Positions 41,393-49,829 of a DNA stretch of 64,000 nucleotides are shown piece after piece. Position 1 is the first letter of the stretch; each line of letters starts with the position of its first letter. The notes beneath the pieces were generated by a model, which saw only the letters and a list, made by a program, of their open reading frames with translations, was not told the DNA's origin and did no database searches. Made by a program: the position numbers and the translations under genes. The stretch comes from Ectothiorhodospiraceae bacterium (GTDB lineage Bacteria > Pseudomonadota > Gammaproteobacteria > Nitrococcales > Aquisalimonadaceae), in contig JAFIFU010000007.1 in the NCBI GenBank assembly GCA_020831885.1, positions 52,311 to 116,310 on the forward strand, read 5' to 3'.

Positions 41393-42571
41393 GTGGCAGA
41401 TCTGGAAACATTCCGCCGGGAGACCCGGGCATGGCTGGAGGCGAACTGCCCCCAGAGCATGCGTTCGCCGGTGATGGGTGACGATGACCAGTGCTGGGGT
41501 GGGCGCAACTGGACCTTCAAGAGTGAGGACCAGCGGGTCTGGCTGGAGCGGATGGCCGAGAAGGGCTGGACCGCACCGGACTGGCCGAAAGAATACGGCG
41601 GCGGAGGGCTGTCCAAGGAAGAGCACAAGATCCTCCGTGAGGAAATGGCACGCATCAAGGCGCGGCCTCCGTTGGCCAGTTTCGGTGTGTGGATGATCGG
41701 GCCGGCCATCCTCAAGTTCGGTTCCGAAAAGCTGAAGAAGCAGCATCTGCCGCCCATCGTGCGCGGTGAGATCCGCTGGTGCCAGGGTTACAGTGAACCC
41801 GGCGCGGGTTCCGACCTGGCCGGCCTGCAGACCCGGGCCGAGGACCGGGGGGATCACTTCATCGTCAACGGCCAGAAGATCTGGACCTCTTACGCCGACA
41901 AGGCGGACTGGATGTTCTGTCTGGTGCGCACCAATCCTGACGTGAAAAAGCAACTGGGCATCAGCCTGGTGCTGTTCGACATGACCACCCCGGGGGTGAC
42001 CACCCGCCCCATCAAGCTGATCTCCGGCAGCTCACCGTTCTGCGAGACATTTCTCGAGAACGTGCGGGTGGAAAAGGACCAGGTGGTGGGTGAGATCGAT
42101 CAGGGCTGGACCATTGCCAAGTACCTGCTCACCCACGAGCGGGAGATGATCGGCGGCATGGGCCGCACCGCTGCCGGGCAGAAGACATTGGCCGAGATGG
42201 CAGTGGACGCGCTGGGGTTGGAGAACGGCCGGCTGGCCGACGGCATGCTGCGTTCGGAAGTCGCCCGCTGGGATCTGGACGCCCGCGCTTTCGAACTGAC
42301 CGCCGAGCGCGTCCTGGACGAGGCCAAGGCCGGGCAGGGTGTGGGCAACACCTCGGCCATGCTCAAGTACTACGGCACGGAGCTGAACAAGCGCCGGCAG
42401 GAATTGTTGATCGCCATGCACGGCAGCGACGCCCTGGTCTGGGAAGGCGAGGCCTGGCGGGAGGGTGCTCTGGCAAAGCAGTGGTTGCGTTCCAAGGGCA
42501 ACTCCATCGAGGGTGGGACGTCGGAAATCCAGCTCAACGTGATCGCCCGCAACATCCTGGGCCTACGCTGA
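41393..42571 (+). CDS. Acyl-CoA dehydrogenase, first of a tandem pair
   Basis: 392 residues from a GTG preceded by GGAGG. The start is debatable, as an ATG at 41357 has a weaker ribosome site. The N-terminal domain has DWPKEYGGGGLSKEEHKILR. The middle barrel has GYSEPGAGSDLAGLQTRAED and NGQKIWTSYADKADWMFCLV. The C-terminus has KGNSIEGGTSEIQLNVIARN. ILGLR ends it. The enzyme forms an enoyl-CoA with FAD. Paired ACAD genes often encode the two subunits of alpha2beta2 dehydrogenases for long-chain or ring acyl-CoA substrates. Here the second ACAD starts 37 bases downstream. Confidence 0.9.
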   Translation: MADLETFRRETRAWLEANCPQSMRSPVMGDDDQCWGGRNWTFKSEDQRVWLERMAEKGWTAPDWPKEYGGGGLSKEEHKILREEMARIKARPPLASFGVWMIGPAILKFGSEKLKKQHLPPIVRGEIRWCQGYSEPGAGSDLAGLQTRAEDRGDHFIVNGQKIWTSYADKADWMFCLVRTNPDVKKQLGISLVLFDMTTPGVTTRPIKLISGSSPFCETFLENVRVEKDQVVGEIDQGWTIAKYLLTHEREMIGGMGRTAAGQKTLAEMAVDALGLENGRLADGMLRSEVARWDLDARAFELTAERVLDEAKAGQGVGNTSAMLKYYGTELNKRRQELLIAMHGSDALVWEGEAWREGALAKQWLRSKGNSIEGGTSEIQLNVIARNILGLR

Positions 42572-42608
42572 GCGCAGGCGGTCCGGTCAACGACGCGAGG
42601 TTCATTTG

Positions 42609-43751
42609 ATGACAGGTCTGGTACTGAACGAAGAACAGCAGATGCTGAAGGACACCGCCCGGCGCTTTTTCTCGGAGCGGGCTCCGGTGTCACAACTGCG
42701 CCGTTTGCGGGACGAGCGGGATGCCACCGGATTCTCCCGCGACCTGTGGCGTGCCATGGCGGACATGGGCCTGGTGGGCACCCTGATCGACGAGGCGTAC
42801 GGGGGCACCGGTTTCGGTCATGTGGGCATGGGGCTCGTGGTGGAGGAAGCGGGCCGCAACCTGAGCGCCTCCCCCTTGTTGTCCACGGCCGTGCTGGGTG
42901 CCTCTCTGGTGCAGTACGCCGGGACTGACTCCCACAAGCAGTCGTTGCTGCCGGCCATTGCGGATGGCTCCCGCCTCACGGCGTTGGCGGTGGATGAACG
43001 CCCCCGTCATGCGCCCCGGCAGATCGAAACCCGGGCCCAGGCCACCGGTGACGGCTTCATCCTCAGCGGCCGGAAGATCAACGTGATCGACGGTCATGTG
43101 GCGGATACGCTGATCGTCGCTGCGCGCAGCGCCGGAGCGCCGGGGGATGCCGATGGACTGAGCCTGCTGCTGGTGGACCGGGAGGCGCCGGGTGTCACGG
43201 TGGAGCGCACGTTCATGGTGGACAGCCGCAACGCCGCCATCGTCACCTTCGACGGCGTCCAGGTGCCGGACGACGCCGTGCTGGGCTTGCCGGGGCAGGG
43301 CCGGGAACCGCTGCAGCGGGCGCTGGACATCGGCAACGCGCACCTGGCCGCGGAACTCCTTGGTATTGCTCTGGAGGCGTTCGAACGCACGGTGAAGTAC
43401 CTCCAGGAGCGCAAGCAATTCGGTGTCACCATCGGCTCCTTCCAGGGGCTGCAGCACCGCGCCGCGCACCTGTTCAGCGAGCTGGAACTGGTCAAGTCCG
43501 TGGTGCTCAAGGCCCTGCAGGCACTGGACGAGGGCGATGACCGGGCACCGGAGCTGGTCAGCCTGGCCAAGGCCAAGGCCTGTGAAGTGGCTGAGTTGGC
43601 CACCAACGAAGGCGTGCAGATGCACGGCGGCATGGGTATGACCGACGAGTTCGACATCGGCTTGTTCCTGAAGCGCGCCCGTCCGGTGCAGCAGCTCTTC
43701 GGTGACTACCGCTACCATGCCGACCGTTATGCGGGCCTGCGAGGCTATTGA
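42609..43751 (+). CDS. Acyl-CoA dehydrogenase, second of a tandem pair
   Basis: 380 residues from the ATG at 42609. Signatures: LIDEAYGGTGFGHVGMGLVV near residues 58-77, SGRKINVIDGHVADTLIVAA in the middle domain, ERKQFGVTIGSFQGLQHRAA for FAD/dimer contacts, and MHGGMGMTDEFDIGLFLKRA with the terminal RP-x-x-Q-x-F. The catalytic base was not assigned. Together with the gene upstream it forms a two-subunit-like arrangement. The shared substrate is unknown. The gene is convergent with the universal stress protein gene, with a repeat in between. Confidence 0.9.
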   Translation: MTGLVLNEEQQMLKDTARRFFSERAPVSQLRRLRDERDATGFSRDLWRAMADMGLVGTLIDEAYGGTGFGHVGMGLVVEEAGRNLSASPLLSTAVLGASLVQYAGTDSHKQSLLPAIADGSRLTALAVDERPRHAPRQIETRAQATGDGFILSGRKINVIDGHVADTLIVAARSAGAPGDADGLSLLLVDREAPGVTVERTFMVDSRNAAIVTFDGVQVPDDAVLGLPGQGREPLQRALDIGNAHLAAELLGIALEAFERTVKYLQERKQFGVTIGSFQGLQHRAAHLFSELELVKSVVLKALQALDEGDDRAPELVSLAKAKACEVAELATNEGVQMHGGMGMTDEFDIGLFLKRARPVQQLFGDYRYHADRYAGLRGY

Positions 43752-43800
43752 CGGCATCGGAAGGTCGCGTTCTGCCGGCCATGGAGCGGCCATCCCCCTT

Positions 43801-43832
43801 GGGAAGCGCAGATCTATTCCCACGGTGCTCTG
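43801..43832 (+). repeat. Dispersed short palindromic repeat, copy 10
   Basis: GGGAAGCGCAGATCTATTCC then CACGGTGCTCTG. It matches the consensus in the first 25 bases and continues into GTGCTCTG, as the full-length copy at 22191 does (GCGCTCTG). It lies between convergent genes. Confidence 0.7.
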
Positions 43833-43886
43833 CGGAGCCCTTCGAGCGGGCTGACAAGGCGGCGTTGGCAGGCAATGGCCGTTGGG

Positions 43887-44681
43887 TCAGGCCGGGGTCG
43901 AGGGGATCAGCATTACCGACGTGGGTGGTCGGCGGCAGAGCTGCTCCGCGGTGCTGCCCCAGAGCAGATCCCGCAGGGAGCCATGACTGCTGCGGCCCAG
44001 CACGATCAGGGTGGCTCCGGTCTCCCGGGCCACCGTTTCGATGGTGCTGTAGGCCCTGCCCTGTTCCAGACGGACCCGGAAACCGGGCAGATGGGTCCGG
44101 ACATGCTGCTCCGCTTCCTCAGGGGACGGCTCACCCAGGCCTTCGTCCACAATCAGCGCTATCGCGTTCTCGAAATACGCCTGCAGCTCCCGGGCGCAGG
44201 CTTCCGCGTTGCGCGCACCGGCGGATCCGTTGGTGGCCAGGAGCAGCGATCCGTCGCCGGGCGGCGGATTGTCCAGAGGTTCCAACCAGACCGGGCGCCC
44301 GGCGGAACGGGCCAGGTCATACAGCGTGCTGCCCAGGAAAAAATCCCGCAGCAGGCCGTGCCCGTGCCGTCCCAGGACCACCAGGCTGGCGTCGGTCTGT
44401 TCCAGGTAGTCGTCAATGGCCACCGCCGGCTCCCCGCCCATCAGAACCTCATGGTCCGCGGAAAAACCCCAGGTGTTCAGCCAGTCCGCCGCCTGTCCGA
44501 GCTGTTCGCGGCTTTCCTCCATGAGCCGGTCATCCTGCCGTGCCGTGCCGGGCATGCCCCGTGGCAGCACATGAATCAGTGTCAGGCGCCGGATACCGGC
44601 CCGGTGTAACCTGGGGAGACGCTCCAGAAGCGTCGGCCAGTTGGCGGACAGGTCGGCGGCCACCACCGCATGCTCGAACAT
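43887..44681 (-). CDS. Universal stress protein with two UspA domains
   Basis: 264 residues from MFEHAVVAADLSANWPTLLE, with GAGGG 7 bases upstream. Domain 1 (about residues 1-140) ends with an intact nucleotide loop LGRHGHGLLRDFFLGST. Domain 2 (about 145-264) has LGRSSHGSLRDLLWGST, where the second Gly is Ser. Tandem Usp proteins act as pseudo-dimers. The first loop can bind ATP, whereas the second is doubtful. The N-terminal extension to 44843 (His/Arg-rich) is rejected. The gene is divergent from the DUF3581 gene. Confidence 0.88.
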   Translation of the reverse strand: MFEHAVVAADLSANWPTLLERLPRLHRAGIRRLTLIHVLPRGMPGTARQDDRLMEESREQLGQAADWLNTWGFSADHEVLMGGEPAVAIDDYLEQTDASLVVLGRHGHGLLRDFFLGSTLYDLARSAGRPVWLEPLDNPPPGDGSLLLATNGSAGARNAEACARELQAYFENAIALIVDEGLGEPSPEEAEQHVRTHLPGFRVRLEQGRAYSTIETVARETGATLIVLGRSSHGSLRDLLWGSTAEQLCRRPPTSVMLIPSTPA

Positions 44682-44841
44682 GATCATTCCCTCGCGTACC
44701 TGTCGCAGGATCGTGAACCAGCCTGTCACGCCCTGCAAGTGGTGATGGCATCCGCGCCGGATGCCGGGCCGTGGCCGGGGCATGTGCCAATGCCGGCGGG
44801 TTTCCCTACAATAGCCGCATTCCACAGTCAGGACCGGGGTC

Positions 44842-45561
44842 ATGTTTCTCGACGCGTTTTACACAAGAACCGATGGTAACATCCGCATTTCCGCCGAGCA
44901 GGCGAGCCGTTTCGCCAAGGATGTGGCGGGGGATTTCAACCCCATCCACGATGCGGATTCCCGGCGCTTCTGCGTCCCCGGCGATCTGCTGTTCGCCCTG
45001 GTACTGGCCAACTACGGGGTTTCCGAACGCATGCAGTTCCATTTCAAGGGCATGGTGGGTGACGGGGTTGCGCTGCAGTTCTCCACGGATGCGCAGGGTG
45101 TCCTGGACGTGATGGACGATGCCGGCAAGGTGTATTTGCGGGTGCAGCGCAGTGGCGAGGTGAACCGGGATCCGGTGGCCGTGGAGGCCTTTATCCGCCG
45201 TTATGTGGCCTTCTCCGGAAAGAATTTTCCGCATTTCATGAAGCCGCTCATGGAACAGGAAGGGGTGATGTTCAATCCGGATCGCCCCCTGGTCATCTAT
45301 GACAGCATGGGTTTCGAGTTGCAGGGGCTGCAGGCGGAGAACCTGGACATGGAACTTGCCCGGGCCACCATGGATGTCCAGGGAAAACGGGCCGAGTCGG
45401 TGCTGGATTTCCGCATCAGCGCCGGCGAGCGTGATCTGGGCCGGGGATCCAAGAAGCTGTTGGTCAGCGGTCTGCGGCCGTACGACGAGGATCGGTTGCA
45501 GCGTTTCATCGCCGAGTTCACCGAGCGCATGAAAGCCTACCGGGCCGGTGAGTGGTTCTGA
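44842..45561 (+). CDS. DUF3581 protein
   Basis: 239 residues. The N-terminal half resembles a hot-dog (MaoC-like) fold: QASRFAKDVAGDFNPIHDAD with the FNPIHDAD motif, and FCVPGDLLFALVLANYGVSE. The C-terminal half contains FRISAGERDLGRGSKKLLVS and ends KAYRAGEWF. DUF3581 is found almost only in gammaproteobacteria and has no known function. The dehydratase-like active-site pair D-x4-H is visible in FNPIHDAD, so an acyl thioester substrate is possible. The gene lies between two tandem-domain universal stress proteins on the other strand. Confidence 0.87.
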   Translation: MFLDAFYTRTDGNIRISAEQASRFAKDVAGDFNPIHDADSRRFCVPGDLLFALVLANYGVSERMQFHFKGMVGDGVALQFSTDAQGVLDVMDDAGKVYLRVQRSGEVNRDPVAVEAFIRRYVAFSGKNFPHFMKPLMEQEGVMFNPDRPLVIYDSMGFELQGLQAENLDMELARATMDVQGKRAESVLDFRISAGERDLGRGSKKLLVSGLRPYDEDRLQRFIAEFTERMKAYRAGEWF

Positions 45562-45589
45562 CCCGTTTCCCGACAGGTGAGGCGCGCCC

Positions 45590-46462
45590 CTACTCGGGGA
45601 CAATCATCACCGGACAGCGGGCGTTCTGGACCAGAGCGCTGGCAAAGCTGCCCAGGATCAGACGCTTGAGAGCGGAGCCGGCATGGGTGCCGGTCACCAG
45701 CAGGGGGCCGGGCTGCGCATCGGCGTAATCCACCGCCGCCGTGGCCGGGTTGTCGCTGAACAGGACCTCGCAGCTCGCCTTCTGGCCGGTTCGCTGCTCC
45801 AGTTCCGTCGCGTGGTGTTTCAGGTTGTCCCAGTGCGGGCTTGGGGCGGGTGACGCGAATTGTGCCGCCTGCTGGCCGGTGGCGGTGTGCCAGTCTGAAC
45901 CGGTAAACCAGTTGGCGCCCTCCTTGATACTTTCCGGGGGAACGGAGACGGTGCGGATCAGTTGAATGTCGGCACGCAGGGGAGCTGCAAGTGCCGAGGC
46001 GTGTTCCAGCACCGCGGCGCCATCCGGGGACTCGTCGATGCAGGCCAGTACCGTCCGTATCGGTGGGTCCCAATCCAGGGAAAGGCGCGGCCCCACCAGG
46101 ATCACCGGCTGGTTGCTGTGTCGAATGACGGTGGAGGCGACACTGCCCAGCAGCATCTCCGTCACCGGGCCGCGGGCATGGGTTGCCATGCAGATCAGCC
46201 CCGGCGCGTCGCCCTGGGCTTCTTGCAGGAGGCGTGCGGTGGGATCGGGATCGGACACCACGGTCACTTCCGCCTGCCCGTAACCCAGTTGCCGGACGAC
46301 GGAGCGCAGTTCCTCGCGCCGCGCCTCAAGGGCGTTCCCCGACTTCTGCACGGAGATGGCCTCCAGCGGGATATGGAGCTGTCTGGCCAGGACTGCCCCC
46401 GGCTCCAGCGCGGTCAGGGAGTAACGGGTCTCGTCGATGGGCACGAGGATTCGATGCGTCAT
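45590..46462 (-). CDS. Universal stress protein with two UspA domains
   Basis: 290 residues from MTHRILVPIDETRYSLTALE. Domain 1 has the loop ATHARGPVTEMLLGSVAS (about residues 95-112), and domain 2 has GTHAGSALKRLILGSFAS (about 263-280), where the first Gly of domain 1 is changed to Ala. The proteins are cytoplasmic. The linker region NWFTGSDWHTATGQQAAQFA (about residues 185-204) is unusually long. Such tandem UspE-like proteins occur in anaerobic and stationary-phase regulons of gammaproteobacteria. The gene is divergent from the GNAT gene. Confidence 0.9.
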   Translation of the reverse strand: MTHRILVPIDETRYSLTALEPGAVLARQLHIPLEAISVQKSGNALEARREELRSVVRQLGYGQAEVTVVSDPDPTARLLQEAQGDAPGLICMATHARGPVTEMLLGSVASTVIRHSNQPVILVGPRLSLDWDPPIRTVLACIDESPDGAAVLEHASALAAPLRADIQLIRTVSVPPESIKEGANWFTGSDWHTATGQQAAQFASPAPSPHWDNLKHHATELEQRTGQKASCEVLFSDNPATAAVDYADAQPGPLLVTGTHAGSALKRLILGSFASALVQNARCPVMIVPE

Positions 46463-46682
46463 GGCACAGGCTCCAAGGTAAGGTGTTTACTCTCAGTGTG
46501 GCCGCTTTGGGGCAGGTTTCCAGTCGCGGCCCCCCGGAACGGATGCCACGCCCCGCTGCCGGGGTGGCCGCGGCGTGGCATCATTGTCGGAATGTTTGGT
46601 GCGGTCTCCGCCCGGTCCGGTACCCTACGCCTTTCTGAAAGGTGCCGGGGCATTCCGGAGCACGTAAACCCGAGGGTGTTGC

Positions 46683-47243
46683 ATGCAGGATTGCGTGGTT
46701 GGGGAGAGCAGTGTGGGAGAAGCGGTTCTGCGGTTCCGCCTGGCGGTCCCGGAAGACGTGGACGAGATTGTCGCTCTGGTCAACTCCGCCTACCGTGGGG
46801 AGGTGAGCCGTCAGGGCTGGACCACGGAAGCGGATCTCTTGGGCGGACAACGCACGGATGCCCGTGAGGTGGAGCAACTGATCACCGGTCCGGACTCGGT
46901 GATGCTGGTCTGCCACAGGAACGAGATGCTGATCGGCTGCGTACAACTGCAACGTGGCCGGGACCGGGCCTATCTGGGCATGCTGGCCGTCCGGCCGCAT
47001 CTTCAGGGTGCCGGAGTGGGCAAGCGGTTCATGGAAGCCGCCGAGGACTTCATCCGTGACCGCTGGAGGCTCGGGGTCGTTGAAATGACGGTGATTTTCA
47101 CGCGACATGAACTCATCGCCTACTACCAGCGGCGCGGCTACCGGCTCACCGGTGAACGACGCCCGTTTCCGCTGGAGGAACGTTTCGGTCTGCCCAAGGT
47201 GGACCGACTGGAATTCGTGGTGCTGGAAAAGCACCTGTGCTGA
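46683..47243 (+). CDS. GNAT family N-acetyltransferase (YiiD N-terminal-half type)
   Basis: 186 residues from MQDCVVGESSVGEAVLRFRL. The acetyl-CoA-binding region is YLGMLAVRPHLQGAGVGKRF (about residues 98-117), with the Q-x-x-G-x-G pyrophosphate loop QGAGVGK. The last strand has HELIAYYQRRGYRLTGERRP. The downstream thioesterase starts 11 bases after this stop. In E. coli YiiD an N-terminal GNAT domain and a C-terminal thioesterase domain form one protein, so this gene and the next likely encode the two halves. Confidence 0.87.
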   Translation: MQDCVVGESSVGEAVLRFRLAVPEDVDEIVALVNSAYRGEVSRQGWTTEADLLGGQRTDAREVEQLITGPDSVMLVCHRNEMLIGCVQLQRGRDRAYLGMLAVRPHLQGAGVGKRFMEAAEDFIRDRWRLGVVEMTVIFTRHELIAYYQRRGYRLTGERRPFPLEERFGLPKVDRLEFVVLEKHLC

Positions 47244-47254
47244 AGGTCATCGTG

Positions 47255-47698
47255 ATGGATAGAGACGCTCTCGAAGTCTACCTGCTGGAGCAGATCCCCC
47301 TGGCCCGTGCCATGGAGCTGCGCGTGGATCTCGCCTCCCCCGGAGAACTGACCCTGAGCGCCCCGCTGGAACCCAATATCAATCATCAGGGCACGGTGTT
47401 CGGGGGCAGTGCGTCGGCGGTGGCTATTCTTTCCGCCTGGCTGCTGGGCACGGCCCGGGTATGGGAGGCGGATCTGCCGGGGCGCGCCGTGATTCAGCGA
47501 AACACCATGCGCTACGACCGGCCCATCACGGGACGCTTCACTGCGACCGCCCGGGCGGAGGACGGCGAGGAGGCATGGCGGCGCGCCTTGGATGCCCTGG
47601 AACGGGGGCGCAAGGGCCGCATCCGGATCGTATCGGTACTGGCCTGTGACGGCAGTCCCGTGGGGGAGCTCCAGGGCGATTTTGTGCTGCTGCCGTGA
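47255..47698 (+). CDS. YiiD C-terminal-type thioesterase (hot-dog fold)
   Basis: 147 residues from MDRDALEVYLLEQIPLARAM. The hot-dog core is PNINHQGTVFGGSASAVAIL (about residues 43-62), with the catalytic-type GTVFGGS region, and AVIQRNTMRYDRPITGRFTA, ending GELQGDFVLLP. It matches the C-terminal domain of E. coli YiiD. That domain hydrolyses acyl-thioesters or takes part in fatty acid initiation. The start is uncertain since the frame extends to 47237, overlapping the GNAT stop. The close coupling suggests joint function. Confidence 0.85.
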   Translation: MDRDALEVYLLEQIPLARAMELRVDLASPGELTLSAPLEPNINHQGTVFGGSASAVAILSAWLLGTARVWEADLPGRAVIQRNTMRYDRPITGRFTATARAEDGEEAWRRALDALERGRKGRIRIVSVLACDGSPVGELQGDFVLLP

Positions 47699-47874
47699 CC
47701 GGTGGGCTCCTTGGGTTTTTTCGGGCAAAGCCGCGGACGGGGCATTCCCGGGAATGAATGGTTCCGGCGTGAGATCATGTGCCGGCCCGGCGGTCTGGCT
47801 ATACTCCTGGTGAAAGATGCCGGGAAAGACGAAGAACCCGGTGGGTTCGACCGGGCCGCAGGGTGGGGGTATCG

Positions 47875-49203
47875 ATGAACGTGTCGGGCCGGGGGCCGAG
47901 ACGGCGGGCGCTGACGGATCCGGATGAGCTGGAGACGCTGGTGCGGGTCGCTGCGGCCTTGCCGGGGGCGATTTTCCAGTACCGCCTCTATCCGGACGGC
48001 CACTCCTGTTTTCCCTATATGAACCCGGCAGCCGAGGCTTTGACCGGTGTCCCCCCGGCCCTTCTCCGCCACAGCGCGGACCTGCTGTTCGACCGCATCC
48101 ACCGCGGCGATATCAACCGGGTACTCCGGAGTATCCAGCATTCCGCCGAGACGATGACCATCTGGCGGGAAGAGGGCCGCCTGGTCCTGCCGGATGGCGA
48201 TGTCCGCTGGCTGGAAGGCCATGCGCTGCCCAGCCGGATGAATGACGGGGGTGTGCTCTGGCATGGCTTTCTCACCGACGTCACCGCCCGCCGGGAGGCC
48301 GAGGATGAGCTGCGGGTTGCGGCGGTGGCCTTCGAGACCCACGAGGCCATGCTGGTGAGCGACCGCTGGGGCCGGATCATTCGTGCCAACCGCGCCTTCA
48401 CCGAGTTGACTGGCTACCGGCCGGCGCATGTATTGGGTCAATCGTTGCAGACGTTGGTGGCGGAAACGGCCCATGGCAGTGACTATCTGGGCGTGCTGCG
48501 AGGGGTTCTGCTCCGAAGTGGCCGCTGGAGCGGCGAACTCTGGTGCGAGCGGGTGGACGGCAGCGCCTTTCCCGCCTGGGTCACGGTCACGGCCGTGCGC
48601 AACGAACAACACCATATCACCCATTACGTGGCGGCGGCGGTGGACATCACCGACCGCAAGCGGATGGAGGACGGCATGCGGGCGCTGGCCTACCGGGATC
48701 CGCTGACCGGTCTGCCCAATCGCCGCCTGCTGGACGACCGTTTGGAGCTGGCCATGGCCAGCGCGGCGCGGTACCGGCATTACGGTGCACTGCTATTCAT
48801 CGACCTGGACGACTTCAAGCGACTCAACGACAGTTGGGGGCACGACATGGGCGACCAACTGCTGGTGGAGGCGGCGCGCCGTCTCGAGCGTCGCGTCCGG
48901 GAGACCGATACCGTGGCCCGGCTCGGAGGCGACGAGTTCGTCGTCATGCTCACAGGGCTCGGGCCGGAGCGGGCGGCGGCACGGGATCAGGCGCTGACGC
49001 TGGCGGAAAAGCTCCGCCACGCCCTCAGCCAGCCCTATGTCTTCGATGATCCGGATGTCCCGGCTTTTCGCAGTTCCTGCAGTATCGGGGTCAGTCTGTT
49101 CGGTGACCCCGACCTGTCACGACGCGCCCTGTTCAAACAGGCGGATATCGCGCTTTATCAGGCCAAGCAGGCCGGTCGGAACCGACTCAGTTTTCATGAC
49201 TGA
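47875..49203 (+). CDS. PAS-GGDEF diguanylate cyclase
   Basis: 442 residues. Two PAS domains come first: about residues 20-140 (GAIFQYRLYPDGHSCFPYMN) and about 145-265 (AMLVSDRWGRIIRANRAFTE, HITHYVAAAVDITDRKRMED). The GGDEF domain follows: YRDPLTGLPNRRLLDDRLEL and IDLDDFKRLNDSWGHDMGDQ, with active site RLGGDEFVVMLTG. RETD, five residues before GGDEF, fits an RxxD product-inhibition site. The protein makes cyclic di-GMP in response to a signal sensed by the PAS modules, in the cytoplasm. No membrane segments. Confidence 0.92.
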   Translation: MNVSGRGPRRRALTDPDELETLVRVAAALPGAIFQYRLYPDGHSCFPYMNPAAEALTGVPPALLRHSADLLFDRIHRGDINRVLRSIQHSAETMTIWREEGRLVLPDGDVRWLEGHALPSRMNDGGVLWHGFLTDVTARREAEDELRVAAVAFETHEAMLVSDRWGRIIRANRAFTELTGYRPAHVLGQSLQTLVAETAHGSDYLGVLRGVLLRSGRWSGELWCERVDGSAFPAWVTVTAVRNEQHHITHYVAAAVDITDRKRMEDGMRALAYRDPLTGLPNRRLLDDRLELAMASAARYRHYGALLFIDLDDFKRLNDSWGHDMGDQLLVEAARRLERRVRETDTVARLGGDEFVVMLTGLGPERAAARDQALTLAEKLRHALSQPYVFDDPDVPAFRSSCSIGVSLFGDPDLSRRALFKQADIALYQAKQAGRNRLSFHD

Positions 49204-49233
49204 GGTCACCGCCCCTGCGCACCGGTATCGTGA

Positions 49234-49247
49234 TTGATTTGGATCAA
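49234..49247. promoter_or_regulatory. Perfect FNR/Anr box upstream of the globin gene
   Basis: TTGATTTGGATCAA matches the FNR/Anr consensus TTGAT-N4-ATCAA at every fixed position. Its centre (49240.5) is 41.5 bases upstream of the start predicted from the -10 element CATAGT at 49270-49275. That is the exact class II activator position. Confidence 0.82.
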
Positions 49248-49269
49248 TTCCTCCCGCCGATTCATGCGG

Positions 49270-49275
49270 CATAGT
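49270..49275 (+). promoter_or_regulatory. Globin gene -10 element
   Basis: CATAGT, 5 of 6 matching the variant -10 used by FNR-type promoters. It places the transcript start at about 49282, with the FNR box centred at -41.5. Confidence 0.55.
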
Positions 49276-49333
49276 GCGCGCCTTTCAGGTATCGATTCAC
49301 GCTTCTTTCAGTGCCACGGAGCCATTGTCACCG

Positions 49334-49741
49334 ATGAGCGATAGTTACAACGACGTCGTCCAGAGTTATGGACGTTGCCTGCGAGACAAGGGATTCATCG
49401 ATCGCTTTTACCAGATCCTCATGTCCAGGGATTCGGAGATCCGTGCGGCCTTTTCCGGCACGGACTTCGGCCGCCAGCGCCGGGCGCTGCGCCGGGGCAT
49501 CAGCACCGCGCTGATGTTTGCGGCGGGCAATGATTTCGTCCGGGAGGGGGTGGATGCCATGGCGGAGGTGCACAGCCGTCGTGGCCGCGCGCCGGTGGAG
49601 CCCCGGCTGTACGCGCTCTGGCTGGATAGTCTGGTGGATGCCATCGCCGAGACCGAGAGCCGGTTCAATCCCCAACTGGAGCAGCGCTGGCGCGAAGCCA
49701 TGAGCGTGGTGATCCGGTATTTCTCGGAGCGGTATAACTGA
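49334..49741 (+). CDS. Single-domain globin
   Basis: 135 residues from MSDSYNDVVQSYGRCLRDKG. A globin-like helical fold is suggested by FIDRFYQILMSRDSEIRAAF for helices B to D. The proximal His is in AMAEVHSRRG (His80) and the G/H helices are LYALWLDSLVDAIAETESRF and QRWREAMSVVIRYFSERY. Such small bacterial globins bind heme and may sense or detoxify oxygen or NO. The perfect FNR box upstream suggests that the gene is induced under low oxygen, in keeping with such a role. Confidence 0.85.
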   Translation: MSDSYNDVVQSYGRCLRDKGFIDRFYQILMSRDSEIRAAFSGTDFGRQRRALRRGISTALMFAAGNDFVREGVDAMAEVHSRRGRAPVEPRLYALWLDSLVDAIAETESRFNPQLEQRWREAMSVVIRYFSERYN

Positions 49742-49747
49742 CCTTTT

Positions 49748-49759
49748 CAGCGCTTCCTT
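49748..49759 (-). repeat. Dispersed short palindromic repeat, partial copy 11
   Basis: CAGCGCTTCCTT is the reverse complement of the outer end of the family. It lies 6 bases after the globin stop codon. Confidence 0.4.
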
Positions 49760-49829
49760 GGGCCTGGTGTGCTTGCCCACCGAACGGCGATCGTTCACCC
49801 TGCAATCTCCGCTCAACACGGGGCATCCC

